A stretch of DNA of 7,904 nt from Candidatus Margulisiibacteriota bacterium. GTDB lineage: Bacteria > Margulisbacteria > WOR-1 > XYC2-FULL-46-14 > JAHJBW01. The stretch lies in NCBI GenBank assembly GCA_018813405.1, contig JAHJBW010000114.1, positions 1 to 7,904 of the forward strand, in the 5' to 3' direction. The notes beneath the pieces were generated by a model, which was given only the letters and a program-made list of their open reading frames with translations, was not told the DNA's origin and ran no database searches. Positions 1 to 6,592 of this stretch are shown here, in pieces. Each line of letters begins with the position of its first letter. Within the stretch, counting starts at the first letter, position 1. The translations under genes were made by a program, and so were the position numbers.

Positions 1-756
1 ATACGGGTTTTTGGCAAAATTACAGCCGCCGCGCAGGAAAAGATCATGCAAAACCTCTATTTCTGTGCCCAGGGCGACGCTCGATATCATGTCCGTATCA
101 CTGATATTGTTATCATTTATATCAAGAGCCATCAAAAGCCTGTCACCAAAAGCATTGTAAGAAAAACCAACCGCTGTTGAGGGGTTTAACGAATAGATAA
201 TTCCGTAAGATCCTGTGAACCCGGTGTTATAAAGGTTCTCTATCGCCACGCCAATGCCAGCATTTTCTGCGGGCCTGAACAGCACCCCAAAATCCAGTCC
301 GTAAGCTTGATAGTCGGCGTTGCCCAGTATTCCCGTCATTTGCTCGAACATCCTGTGCGCCTTTACCCCCAGCGATACCCAGTCGGCAACGGGATACCCG
401 TATGCCAGTATCATATCGCCTACCGTATATGTCGCGTTTCCGGACGGAAATATCGGATCGCTGCTTACATATTTGTACTGAACGGCCAGGGCGTCATAAC
501 CAGCGGCAAAAGTGCCGTACCTGCTTTTAAAAGCGCCGGCAAATGTCATGTCCGTGGTGTCGGTGTAGGGCACGCCGTATGAGCCCTGAAGCTCGTGGCG
601 GCCAAGATTGCCCAGCCCAGCGGGGTTATAGAAGACAGCGTCGCTGTCATCTGCCACACCAACAAAGGCGCCGCCCATTGAAATGGCCCGGGGAGAAACC
701 GCGAAAGCGGGAACGGACAGCAACATGACCAAAAGAACAATACAAACCTTTTTCAT
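1..756 (-). CDS. PorV/PorQ-like outer-membrane protein (UPF0164-type), C-terminus beyond left edge
   Basis: The frame is open for 252 codons from ATG at 756 to the window edge, so only the N-terminal part is seen. An AGGAGG site at 768-763 lies six bases before the ATG. Residues 1-19 form a signal peptide (MKK, hydrophobic core, VPAFA cleavage site). Residues 27-49 carry the family hallmark MGGAF, then VADD, then FYNPAGLG. The rest alternates polar and aromatic or hydrophobic residues, as expected of beta-barrel strands. Known for the family: PorV-type proteins are outer-membrane barrels of the FadL class that hand type IX cargo from the translocon to the attachment machinery. Here the gene follows a second PorV-like gene by 22 bases and a protease with a T9SS-like C-terminal domain, which suggests a cargo-handling role; that is inference. 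It could also be a general FadL-like porin. The family call is firm, the function is not. Confidence 0.85.
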   Translation of the reverse strand, partial: MKKVCIVLLVMLLSVPAFAVSPRAISMGGAFVGVADDSDAVFYNPAGLGNLGRHELQGSYGVPYTDTTDMTFAGAFKSRYGTFAAGYDALAVQYKYVSSDPIFPSGNATYTVGDMILAYGYPVADWVSLGVKAHRMFEQMTGILGNADYQAYGLDFGVLFRPAENAGIGVAIENLYNTGFTGSYGIIYSLNPSTAVGFSYNAFGDRLLMALDINDNNISDTDMISSVALGTEIEVLHDLFLRGGCNFAKNPY

Positions 757-778
757 AAAAAACCTCCTAAAATTCTTT

Positions 779-1675
779 CTAAAATCCAATTTTCAACCCT
801 ATCCTGTGCGCGCTGCCCAGATCCTCATATGGCACATACGCGTAGTCCACATTAAAGCGCGAGAGCCGCAGTCCCACGCCGATCCCCCAGTTGCCGCCGG
901 CATTCTCCTGTGTCAGCGTATTATAGCCGCACCTTAACGCCAGTATATCGTTCATTATATACTCAAATCCCAGGTTAGCATACACGTCCCTGTCGCCGGG
1001 CAGGTTGCAGTCTAACGCGACAAGTAATCTGTCCCAAAATACCTTCGAAAATCCCATTCTCATGGTCTCTCCCAGCTTGTCGCCGCCGGAAGAACCAACG
1101 TTCATAAGTGACAATCCAAAATTCATCCCCAGTGGTTCACTCTTATAGGTCAAGCCAAAATCAAATGACGAGCCGCCCTCGCTATAAGCATCTATATTTT
1201 CCTGCAGCAGCTTCGCGCTCGCGCCCAGGCAAAGATTGCTCCAAACCTCTTTCGCCCAGGTAAGATTAAAGACATAGGAGCTGGGAGTAAAAGCGCGGCC
1301 TGTCCCCGTCCTGTTCGTAAGCGTGGTCTCCTCGATAGCGCCGTAGTTAAGATAGAAGGCGGAAACGCCGAAATTGCCTATTATTGAAGGCTGGAGGTAG
1401 TGGACCGTGGAATAGTTGGTATCCAAAAGCCACATATTGTACGTGGCCGAAAGCTCGGGCCGGGTAAGCCGGCCAATGCCCGCCGGGTTCCAGTACATGG
1501 CCGTAACCTCGTCCGCCACGGAGGAAAAAGCCCCTCCCATGCCCGCGCCGCGCACGCCGTTGCCAATGCTAAGGTAGGCGGCCCCTGTCGAACCCGCCTG
1601 AGGGCTTTCCGCGCTGGCGCACGCCGCCAGCAGAAGGCAAATTATTAAACTAGCGAATAACGGCGATCTTGCCAC
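779..1675 (-). CDS. PorV/PorQ-like outer-membrane protein (298 aa)
   Basis: The best start is GTG at 1675, because a GGAGG at 1688-1684 sits eight bases before it. An in-frame GTG at 1690 would add five residues but would place that GGAGG inside the coding sequence. Numbered from 1675, residues 1-22 are a signal peptide. Residues 16-19 read LAAC, which fits a lipobox, whereas ASA at 20-22 fits signal peptidase I, so the processing type is ambiguous. Residues 40-67 hold the family signature: GVRGAGMGGAF, then VADE, then MYWNPAGI. The protein ends in Gly-Phe, and a C-terminal Phe is typical of outer-membrane barrels. Its start overlaps the end of the protease gene by 26 bases and its stop is 22 bases before the next PorV-like gene, so translation is probably coupled. 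It is a paralogue of that gene. A role in exporting or anchoring the neighbouring protease is inferred from context. Confidence 0.88.
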   Translation of the reverse strand: MARSPLFASLIICLLLAACASAESPQAGSTGAAYLSIGNGVRGAGMGGAFSSVADEVTAMYWNPAGIGRLTRPELSATYNMWLLDTNYSTVHYLQPSIIGNFGVSAFYLNYGAIEETTLTNRTGTGRAFTPSSYVFNLTWAKEVWSNLCLGASAKLLQENIDAYSEGGSSFDFGLTYKSEPLGMNFGLSLMNVGSSGGDKLGETMRMGFSKVFWDRLLVALDCNLPGDRDVYANLGFEYIMNDILALRCGYNTLTQENAGGNWGIGVGLRLSRFNVDYAYVPYEDLGSAHRIGLKIGF

Positions 1676-4600
1676 TTCGTTTTCCTCCACTATCGGTTAT
1701 AACAACGTACAAATAAATGCCCGGCACAACGCTCCGGCCGGATGAATTGATGACCGGCCATGCCAGGGACGATGACCCGGGGTTGTTCCTTGATTTCCAT
1801 ACCAGGTTGCCTGAAATGTCGTAGATGCGGACGGTCACATCTTCGGTAAGCCCGTCGAAATAGACGTTCGCGCCAGACGCGATCTGCACGGGGTTAGGAT
1901 ATATATGCATACCGGGAATGCTTGCGCCAACTACATAAAGCTGTGTCTCCCAGACCGTTTCATTGCCCACCCCATCAACCGCGACTATCTTTATAGTATG
2001 ATTGCCGTCGGAAAGCTTGTTAGCATCATCAAGCGCGAAAACAGCCCTGACAGACTTGCTGTCAGCCGTTTTGACAGCCAGGGAGCTAAGCGACTTTGGC
2101 TCGCCGCTGTCTATCTCAAAATGGCTGGCGCCCAGATCGAGGCTGTATTCGTCATCCACCACAAAGCTTATCTCGGGCATGTTCTTTATTGACGCGCCGG
2201 AAGCTGCCGTCCTGCCGTCTACCATGAAATCCGAGACATTCGGCCCTTCTGTATCCTCGATCTTGACCACCGCAAAGGTGCCAAACCTGTTGTATTCAAA
2301 AAGCCTCGAACCATACGCTCCCGTTCCCGATTCGATCATTTGCCATTCAGAATTTTCCGCATCCCAAAAAAGAACACCGTCCCCTTCATAATCGGACGGA
2401 AGGCAAATATCAATATTAGATGAGAACTCGTTTACCTCGCTGTTGATCCTGTAGTAGATATCCAGGTTTGCAACTCCAGGCGGCAGGTCAGACGGAGAGC
2501 TGACATTGCTGAAGTTCACTGTCGCAAGCTCGACCGGCGAGACACCGAAAGGAATTACCACAAAAGCTTCGTACTCACTGTCGTAAAAGGTCTTATCTTC
2601 TCCATGAGTATGTCCGCTTACGCTAAGGCTGGCAGTTCCCGCGGGATCCACCGTTTTAATGCTGAATGAATTGTAGCCTTCTTTGATCTCTACGGTCCTT
2701 TTCCAGGTGCCATCGGTGGGATACTCAACACCAGAGCTGGAACTGTTGACTTGGATTGTCAGCCCGTCACTTCTGCTGCCCCGCAGGACCATGCTGGTGG
2801 TCATCGAATAGTGCGGTATTTCTTCGACGGTTGGAGCAGGAGGACGAGGAGAACTGACTGTTACCTGCACTTCAGCGCAAAACTCGCCCCAGTTGCCGCA
2901 ATTGTCCTGCGCGCGTACTTTGTAAGAATAGGTCCCTGCTGGCTTGAAAGTGATAGTTATGTTGTTGGCTTCAAGATTTTGGTCAGTACTTTCATCTGTG
3001 CCGGTTTTTGTTTCCACCACGTTATATTGGGCAATACCAGATTCGTCATCAGGCACGGTCCAGGAAACCGTATAGTTGCCGCCGCTTTTATCGCCGGTTA
3101 CGGAAATAGAGGGCGCCTCGGGGGACGTTGTATCGCATGAAACATTAACTATCTCAATATTGCTCCAGTCGCTTAATTCTCCGGAGTTGTTTTTAGCCCT
3201 TACACGGTAAGCGTATGCCCCCTCAGACCTGCCGGAAACATCATAGCTGGTGCTGGAAATCCCGGAAGCAATGGCAGAAAAATCGCCAAAGCTCCTTATT
3301 GATATATCATCCACATAAAAGCCTTCTTTTACAATAGAATAATCGTTATCGGCCTGGAACCTGATATAAACAGAACTGCCCGCATAGGCCGCAAGGTCAT
3401 ATATCTTTTGGGCCCAGGACCCAGAACTGCCGGTAAATCTGTCAAGCTGGGTCCAGTTGACGTTATTGGTCGAGACCTGCAGCAGGACATCATCACACCA
3501 TTCCTCGGTATCGTAATAACACCAAAAGGACAACTGTCCGCCGCTCGATGGCACGGCAATGGGATCTTTTATGCTCATGGAGCTTAAAAGATAGTCAACA
3601 CTTCCAGAGAAATAGCTGTAGCTTCCGCTATGCGCCCGCATAGTTGAAAGCGCAAAGCCTTCGGCTAGCTGCCATTTGCCGGGACCCGACTCCGCGTCAT
3701 CAGAGAACACTTCGCTTGAGCTTGCGGAAGCGCTCTCCTGCAGTTCGTATGATTCTATCCCGCCGGTATCTGCCGCGGAAATCCAGCTTAAAGTAAAGTT
3801 CCCGTCAAAATCCTTTTCCATTTCGTTTAGCCTGGGCGCCACAAACACATTTTCCACTCCGAGCGCCCGGACAGCATTCACTCTGCTATAGCCGTAATAG
3901 TCATCTTTGCCCGCGTCGCCCAGGTCGTCGGCAGAATTTTGCATAGCTATCCTGACCTGTTCATTATTGAAGGCCGGCTTGTTGGCGATTACGAGCGCGG
4001 CAACGCCAGCCACATGCGGACAGGCCATGGATGTGCCGTCGGACCTGTAATAGTTGGTCCCAACTATGTGACCGCCGCCGCCATACATGTCCGTGCCCGC
4101 GGCGCGCAATGAAAGAACGTCCTCTCCCGGCGCGGCAAGTTCGATGGAATCGCCCCAGTTGGAGAAATATGAACGAGAATTTGAATGGTTTATCGAGGCT
4201 ACCGCAATGACTGTGTCCAAATTTGCGGGACCGTAAAGATCTACATCATTGCTGTCATTACCCGCCGCCGCCACAATTACACAACCCATTGAATAGGCAT
4301 AGGCCATGGCATCATCTATTAGTTCGTCGTTGCCCCAGCCTCCCCAGCTGTTGCTCAAAACGTCGGCGCCGTTGTCAACAGCGTAAATGATGGCTTCCGC
4401 AAGGTCTTCTTCCCAACCATAGCCTTCACTGTTCAACGCTTTTAACGGCATTATCTTTGAATTCCAGGAAAGGCCTGCTATTCCCGCTCCGTTGTTGCCT
4501 GCCTCGCTTATTATGCCGGCGCAGTGGGTACCATGGCCGTGGTCGTCCATGGGATCGGTTCTCCTGTTATAAAAATCCGCGCCTCGGACATCGTCTATAT

Positions 4601-5270
4601 AACCGTTGCCATCATCATCTATCCCGTTGTCAGCTATTTCATCGGTATTGCTCCACATACATGAAGACAATTCCGGGTGGTTATAATCCACCCCTGTATC
4701 AATGACAGCCACGATCACATTTGAGCTTCCGGTGGTGATGTCCCACGCGCCCGGGGCGTTGATGGTCTTCATTCCCCACTGGTCATCATAGCTCTGCCCC
4801 CAACTGCCGGAAGAGGAATAGTACGGGTCATCGGGCAGCATTGATATTTGATACTTGAGACTGGGTTGGGCATTTTCTATGTGGGGATTTTCCTTAAGTT
4901 CGGCAATAATTGAGTTGATATCGGCATCTTCGGGAACATCAAGAACAAAATAGCGGGACATATCGGGCGGCGTCGGCCGGTTTTTGGGCTTTCTTTTGGC
5001 TCGGGCGGGAAATTTGGCGTCGAGGGCTTTTACTGCCGCGCCTTTTTGGAACAGTTTTTTGGTCTTAAGCACTTTGATCTTCTTGAACACATCCAGGGTG
5101 GAGATATCGCCCTCCGCTCCCGCTTTTAGCTTTACTATAACTTTGCCTGGCTGATATTCAGCCTTTTTTGAAGTTGTGAAAACCGCCTGTGACGGCGAGG
5201 CGCCAATGACCCACAGACAAAAGATCATCACAAGGACAATTCTTATTTTTATATGTTCAATATTTTTCAT
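1650..5270 (-). CDS. Secreted subtilisin-like (S8) serine protease, multidomain, with FlgD-like/T9SS type A-like C-terminal domain (1206 aa)
   Basis: Residues 1-29 are a signal peptide (basic start, hydrophobic core, SQA cleavage site). Residues 37-142 look like a propeptide (PGKVIVKLKAG, later NPHIENAQPS). The S8 catalytic domain spans about 160-470. Its triad is Asp191 (VIDTGVD), His246 (GHGTHCAG) and Ser414 (DGTSMACPHVAG), with oxyanion Asn338 (AAGND). The Asp/Gly-rich loop at 214-227 resembles the calcium-binding insert of this family. About 477-710 is a fibronectin type III fold interrupted by a MAM or jelly-roll-like domain at 522-660. A second FN3 lies at 718-806, an Ig-like domain at about 811-888, a ZU5-like or unassigned sandwich at about 893-1003, and another Ig-like domain at 1007-1115. 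Residues 1120-1206 (IYPNPV, RIYDISG, GIYLYVV, GKIAVIR) match the FlgD-like/T9SS type A sorting domain. All catalytic residues are intact, so activity is expected outside the cytoplasm, after propeptide removal. No clear Shine-Dalgarno precedes the ATG. The start overlaps the upstream gene's end by 14 bases, which suggests coupled translation. Confidence 0.95.
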   Translation of the reverse strand: MKNIEHIKIRIVLVMIFCLWVIGASPSQAVFTTSKKAEYQPGKVIVKLKAGAEGDISTLDVFKKIKVLKTKKLFQKGAAVKALDAKFPARAKRKPKNRPTPPDMSRYFVLDVPEDADINSIIAELKENPHIENAQPSLKYQISMLPDDPYYSSSGSWGQSYDDQWGMKTINAPGAWDITTGSSNVIVAVIDTGVDYNHPELSSCMWSNTDEIADNGIDDDGNGYIDDVRGADFYNRRTDPMDDHGHGTHCAGIISEAGNNGAGIAGLSWNSKIMPLKALNSEGYGWEEDLAEAIIYAVDNGADVLSNSWGGWGNDELIDDAMAYAYSMGCVIVAAAGNDSNDVDLYGPANLDTVIAVASINHSNSRSYFSNWGDSIELAAPGEDVLSLRAAGTDMYGGGGHIVGTNYYRSDGTSMACPHVAGVAALVIANKPAFNNEQVRIAMQNSADDLGDAGKDDYYGYSRVNAVRALGVENVFVAPRLNEMEKDFDGNFTLSWISAADTGGIESYELQESASASSSEVFSDDAESGPGKWQLAEGFALSTMRAHSGSYSYFSGSVDYLLSSMSIKDPIAVPSSGGQLSFWCYYDTEEWCDDVLLQVSTNNVNWTQLDRFTGSSGSWAQKIYDLAAYAGSSVYIRFQADNDYSIVKEGFYVDDISIRSFGDFSAIASGISSTSYDVSGRSEGAYAYRVRAKNNSGELSDWSNIEIVNVSCDTTSPEAPSISVTGDKSGGNYTVSWTVPDDESGIAQYNVVETKTGTDESTDQNLEANNITITFKPAGTYSYKVRAQDNCGNWGEFCAEVQVTVSSPRPPAPTVEEIPHYSMTTSMVLRGSRSDGLTIQVNSSSSGVEYPTDGTWKRTVEIKEGYNSFSIKTVDPAGTASLSVSGHTHGEDKTFYDSEYEAFVVIPFGVSPVELATVNFSNVSSPSDLPPGVANLDIYYRINSEVNEFSSNIDICLPSDYEGDGVLFWDAENSEWQMIESGTGAYGSRLFEYNRFGTFAVVKIEDTEGPNVSDFMVDGRTAASGASIKNMPEISFVVDDEYSLDLGASHFEIDSGEPKSLSSLAVKTADSKSVRAVFALDDANKLSDGNHTIKIVAVDGVGNETVWETQLYVVGASIPGMHIYPNPVQIASGANVYFDGLTEDVTVRIYDISGNLVWKSRNNPGSSSLAWPVINSSGRSVVPGIYLYVVITDSGGKRSGKIAVIR
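1684..1688 (-). promoter_or_regulatory. Ribosome binding site that decides the GTG start of the first PorV-like gene
   Basis: GGAGG read on the minus strand, eight bases before GTG at 1675. It lies inside the last codons of the upstream protease gene, so ribosomes finishing the protease pass directly over it. It favours the 1675 start over the GTG at 1690. Confidence 0.65.
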
Positions 5271-5754
5271 TTTGAATGTATACAGGCACTTTTATACAGG
5301 TCGCATCACTGTTGCTGACATTGTTAGCCCTGAGAGTAAACCAATAAAGGCCGGTCTGCAATTTCATCCAGGTCGTTTCACTCGCCCTCCAGAGGTATTC
5401 CAGGTCTTTGCCAAAGCCGATATAGTCATCGCTGATAAGATACTGATACTCGCCAGACATGGTCTTCCGAGAAACGCTAAGGTACCAGGTAGCTTTGTCC
5501 TCGCCCTTTACGGAAAAGTTGATATTACCTTTATCCATGCCAATCTCGCATATCCTCGGACCAATGTCATATGACAGTATTTCAACGCCGCTTCCATATA
5601 TATCATCACGAAAAACACCTTCAGGAGTATTGGTAACCGGAAGATTTTCTTTGAGGTAATCAATATCAAGGTCCGGCGGCACCTCACCCATCGCGAAAGC
5701 GACGGATGAGATGACGCAAATTACTAAGATCAGTGAAATGATGTAAGACTTCAA
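5257..5754 (-). CDS. Small exported protein of unknown family, beta-rich (165 aa from TTG)
   Basis: I do not recognise this family. The preferred start is TTG at 5754: GGGAG at 5766-5762 lies seven bases upstream, and the product then begins with a classic signal peptide (MKSYIIS, hydrophobic core, SVAFA cleavage at about residue 21). In-frame ATGs at 5778 and 5823 would add 8 and 23 residues with weaker or no ribosome binding sites. The mature part starts with an acidic, proline-containing stretch (GEVPPDLDIDYLKENLP). It then shows alternating polar and hydrophobic strands rich in Tyr and Trp (WYLSVSR, EYLWRAS, GLYWFTLRANN), which suggests an all-beta periplasmic or surface domain. It has no membrane segment after the signal and few cysteines. 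The stop overlaps the protease start by 14 bases, so its translation is probably coupled to the protease. A role as chaperone, inhibitor or accessory factor is possible, but only by position. Confidence 0.75.
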   Translation of the reverse strand: MKSYIISLILVICVISSVAFAMGEVPPDLDIDYLKENLPVTNTPEGVFRDDIYGSGVEILSYDIGPRICEIGMDKGNINFSVKGEDKATWYLSVSRKTMSGEYQYLISDDYIGFGKDLEYLWRASETTWMKLQTGLYWFTLRANNVSNSDATCIKVPVYIQNEKY

Positions 5755-5761
5755 GTTGAGT

Positions 5762-5766
5762 CTCCC
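5762..5766 (-). promoter_or_regulatory. Ribosome binding site supporting a TTG start at 5754
   Basis: GGGAG on the minus strand, seven bases before TTG at 5754-5752. It offers four bases of GGAG pairing to the anti-Shine-Dalgarno at good spacing. The ATG at 5778 has only a weak GGAAG three bases away, and ATG at 5823 has nothing convincing. Confidence 0.45.
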
Positions 5767-5801
5767 TTTTTGGGCCATGATCTTCCGTAATTGTTTATCG
5801 A

Positions 5802-5830
5802 CATATAGCATATAAAATTTCACTTTACAA
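5802..5830 (-). promoter_or_regulatory. Possible weak internal promoter before the unknown exported protein
   Basis: On the minus strand, TTGTAA at 5830-5825 and TATATG at 5807-5802 are separated by 17 bases in an AT-rich stretch. Each hexamer matches the sigma-70 consensus at four of six positions. If used, transcription would start near 5795 and give a leader of about 40 bases to the TTG start. It lies in the gap after the upstream gene's stop at 5848. AT-rich DNA yields such matches by chance. Confidence 0.25.
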
Positions 5831-5847
5831 TAAGAATTATTGGATAT

Positions 5848-6357
5848 TTAGAAATCCACATTGAACCCAAAAGCGAACAGCAACGGAAGCCCGAACCCTA
5901 CCCTGAACCTCAGGTTGTCACCGGCCAGGAACATCCAGCCGTATTCAACGTTCAGGGGATAGATGAATAGAACCGTACCAAAGGTAAAATAGTTCAATAC
6001 GTTCTTATCTATTTTTTGGCGGATCAGGCTGGAAAGTTGGGTGCTCAGGATATTTGCCTCACCGTATTCATTCTTTATGGATAGAAAAGCATCCTTCAGC
6101 TCATTTTCTGAAGGAGTACCATATATCCAGGTGTAGCCAAACCCTGCCCAGTTGGTGTAACCCATCTCACCTTTCGGATATCCAAATCCATCTTTTATGA
6201 CAGCGCCCAGGAACGGGTTGCCGGCCAGGCCCAGACCAAAGGTAAAGTGGGTGTTGTCCCTCACTTTGAGCTCAAACTCACGGTCAAGGTCAACGGCGGC
6301 AAGGGACAACGAGGCCAATAGAACAAGGGACACGAGACAAATCACTGCTTTTTTCAT
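5848..6357 (-). CDS. Small exported, probably outer-membrane beta-barrel protein of unknown family (169 aa)
   Basis: The start at 6357 is well supported: GGAGGG at 6370-6365 lies seven bases upstream. Residues 1-20 form a signal peptide (MKKAV, leucine-rich core, LSLA cleavage). The mature protein begins VDLDREFELKVRDN. It has alternating glycine and aromatic patterns (FTFGLGLAGNPFLGA, YTNWAGFGYTWIYG, FTFGTVLFIYPLNVEYGWMF, FRVGFGLPLLFAFGFNVDF). A more helical, polar stretch lies in the middle (residues 83-119). The C-terminal residue is Phe, the usual end of an outer-membrane barrel strand. At 169 residues it could be a small 8-strand barrel. It is the first gene of the minus-strand run and is followed by the unknown exported protein. 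I do not recognise a named family. Porin-like or structural roles are guesses. Confidence 0.75.
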   Translation of the reverse strand: MKKAVICLVSLVLLASLSLAAVDLDREFELKVRDNTHFTFGLGLAGNPFLGAVIKDGFGYPKGEMGYTNWAGFGYTWIYGTPSENELKDAFLSIKNEYGEANILSTQLSSLIRQKIDKNVLNYFTFGTVLFIYPLNVEYGWMFLAGDNLRFRVGFGLPLLFAFGFNVDF

Positions 6358-6420
6358 CTTTTTGCCCTCCTTTTTGGCAATTCAACCTATTACTAGCAAT
6401 TTTCATGCCAGGCCAATCTT

Positions 6421-6452
6421 CCAAAGGCGACGTTGCGCAACGTCGCCTTTGG
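6421..6452. repeat. Perfect 32-bp palindrome in the divergent intergenic region
   Basis: The left arm CCAAAGGCGACGTTGC is followed directly by its exact reverse complement, with no spacer. All 16 base pairs match. Neither side carries the T-run of an intrinsic terminator, and it sits between two gene starts, where a terminator would be odd. It could form a cruciform, be an operator for a dimeric regulator, or be half of a REP/MITE-like element together with the inverted repeat that begins five bases later. Confidence 0.85.
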
Positions 6453-6456
6453 TGGA

Positions 6457-6503
6457 AAAGTGTAGTATTTTCCGACACCAAGTGTCAGATTTCACTACAC
6501 TTT
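6457..6503. repeat. Imperfect 47-bp inverted repeat
   Basis: The outer arms AAAGTGTAGT (6457-6466) and ACTACACTTT (6494-6503) pair perfectly over 10 bp. After a symmetrical 4 by 4 internal mismatch (6467-6470 and 6490-6493), inner arms at 6471-6478 and 6482-6489 pair at seven of eight positions. The loop is CAA at 6479-6481. The long, stepped hairpin resembles REP or MITE-type hairpins more than a simple operator. No transposase is encoded in the window. Confidence 0.75.
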
Positions 6504-6552
6504 GAATAGTCTGCCTGAAGCGGGCTCTCACAGCGCATGCGATAAGTCGTGG

Positions 6553-6561
6553 TGGTATAGA
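6553..6561 (+). promoter_or_regulatory. Possible extended -10 promoter for the CDP-alcohol phosphatidyltransferase fusion
   Basis: TGGTATAGA fits the extended -10 pattern TGnTATAAT with two mismatches in the hexamer. It would start transcription near 6568, just before the ribosome binding site GGAGGT at 6580-6585. No good -35 box lies upstream, as is common for extended -10 promoters. It is weak evidence by itself. Confidence 0.25.
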
Positions 6562-6592
6562 AATTGCTAGATATCCTGTGGAGGTAACAACA

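Larger units (their letters stand above)
6393..6570. repeat. Outer inverted-repeat pair bracketing the two palindromes (possible small mobile or control element)
   Basis: CTAGCAATTT at 6393-6402 is the exact reverse complement of AAATTGCTAG at 6561-6570. The pair encloses a 178-bp segment containing both palindromes. Each arm lies close to a gene start: 22 bases from the ATG at 6593 and 35 from the ATG at 6357. This fits either short terminal repeats of a MITE-like element or a mirrored regulatory box serving both divergent genes. No convincing target-site duplication was seen, so the mobile reading is weak. The rest of the gene-free region 6358-6592 shows only the two ribosome binding sites and weak promoter-like matches. 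Confidence 0.4.

Noticed and set aside
307..937. Several short open frames on both strands (307-582, 543-728, 546-740, 683-937).
   Set aside because: All overlap the PorV-like genes in other frames and have low-complexity or Arg-rich translations without recognisable features.
2002..2391. Open frame of 129 codons on the plus strand.
   Set aside because: It lies wholly antisense to the protease, whose frame is supported by clear domains. It has no signal, domain or ribosome site of its own.
2751..3140. Open frame of 129 codons on the plus strand.
   Set aside because: Antisense to FN3 and Ig-like coding sequence; its composition (Arg, Cys and His rich) looks like a shadow frame.
4450..4640. 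Asp/Gly-rich stretch in the protease as a dockerin or RTX calcium repeat.
   Set aside because: There is a single copy, placed between the catalytic Asp and His blocks where S8 proteases often carry a calcium loop, with no repeat periodicity.
5176..5574. Open frame of 132 codons on the plus strand with a hydrophobic start.
   Set aside because: It crosses antisense over the junction of two supported minus-strand genes. The hydrophobic start mirrors the protease signal peptide, and no good ribosome site precedes it.
6421..6452. The palindrome as a Rho-independent terminator.
   Set aside because: There is no T-run after the stem on either strand, and both flanking genes start, rather than end, next to it.
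6393..6570. A complete mobile element with target-site duplication.
   Set aside because: The bases flanking the 10-bp arms do not form a convincing direct repeat and no transposase is present, so only a possible non-autonomous element is reported.
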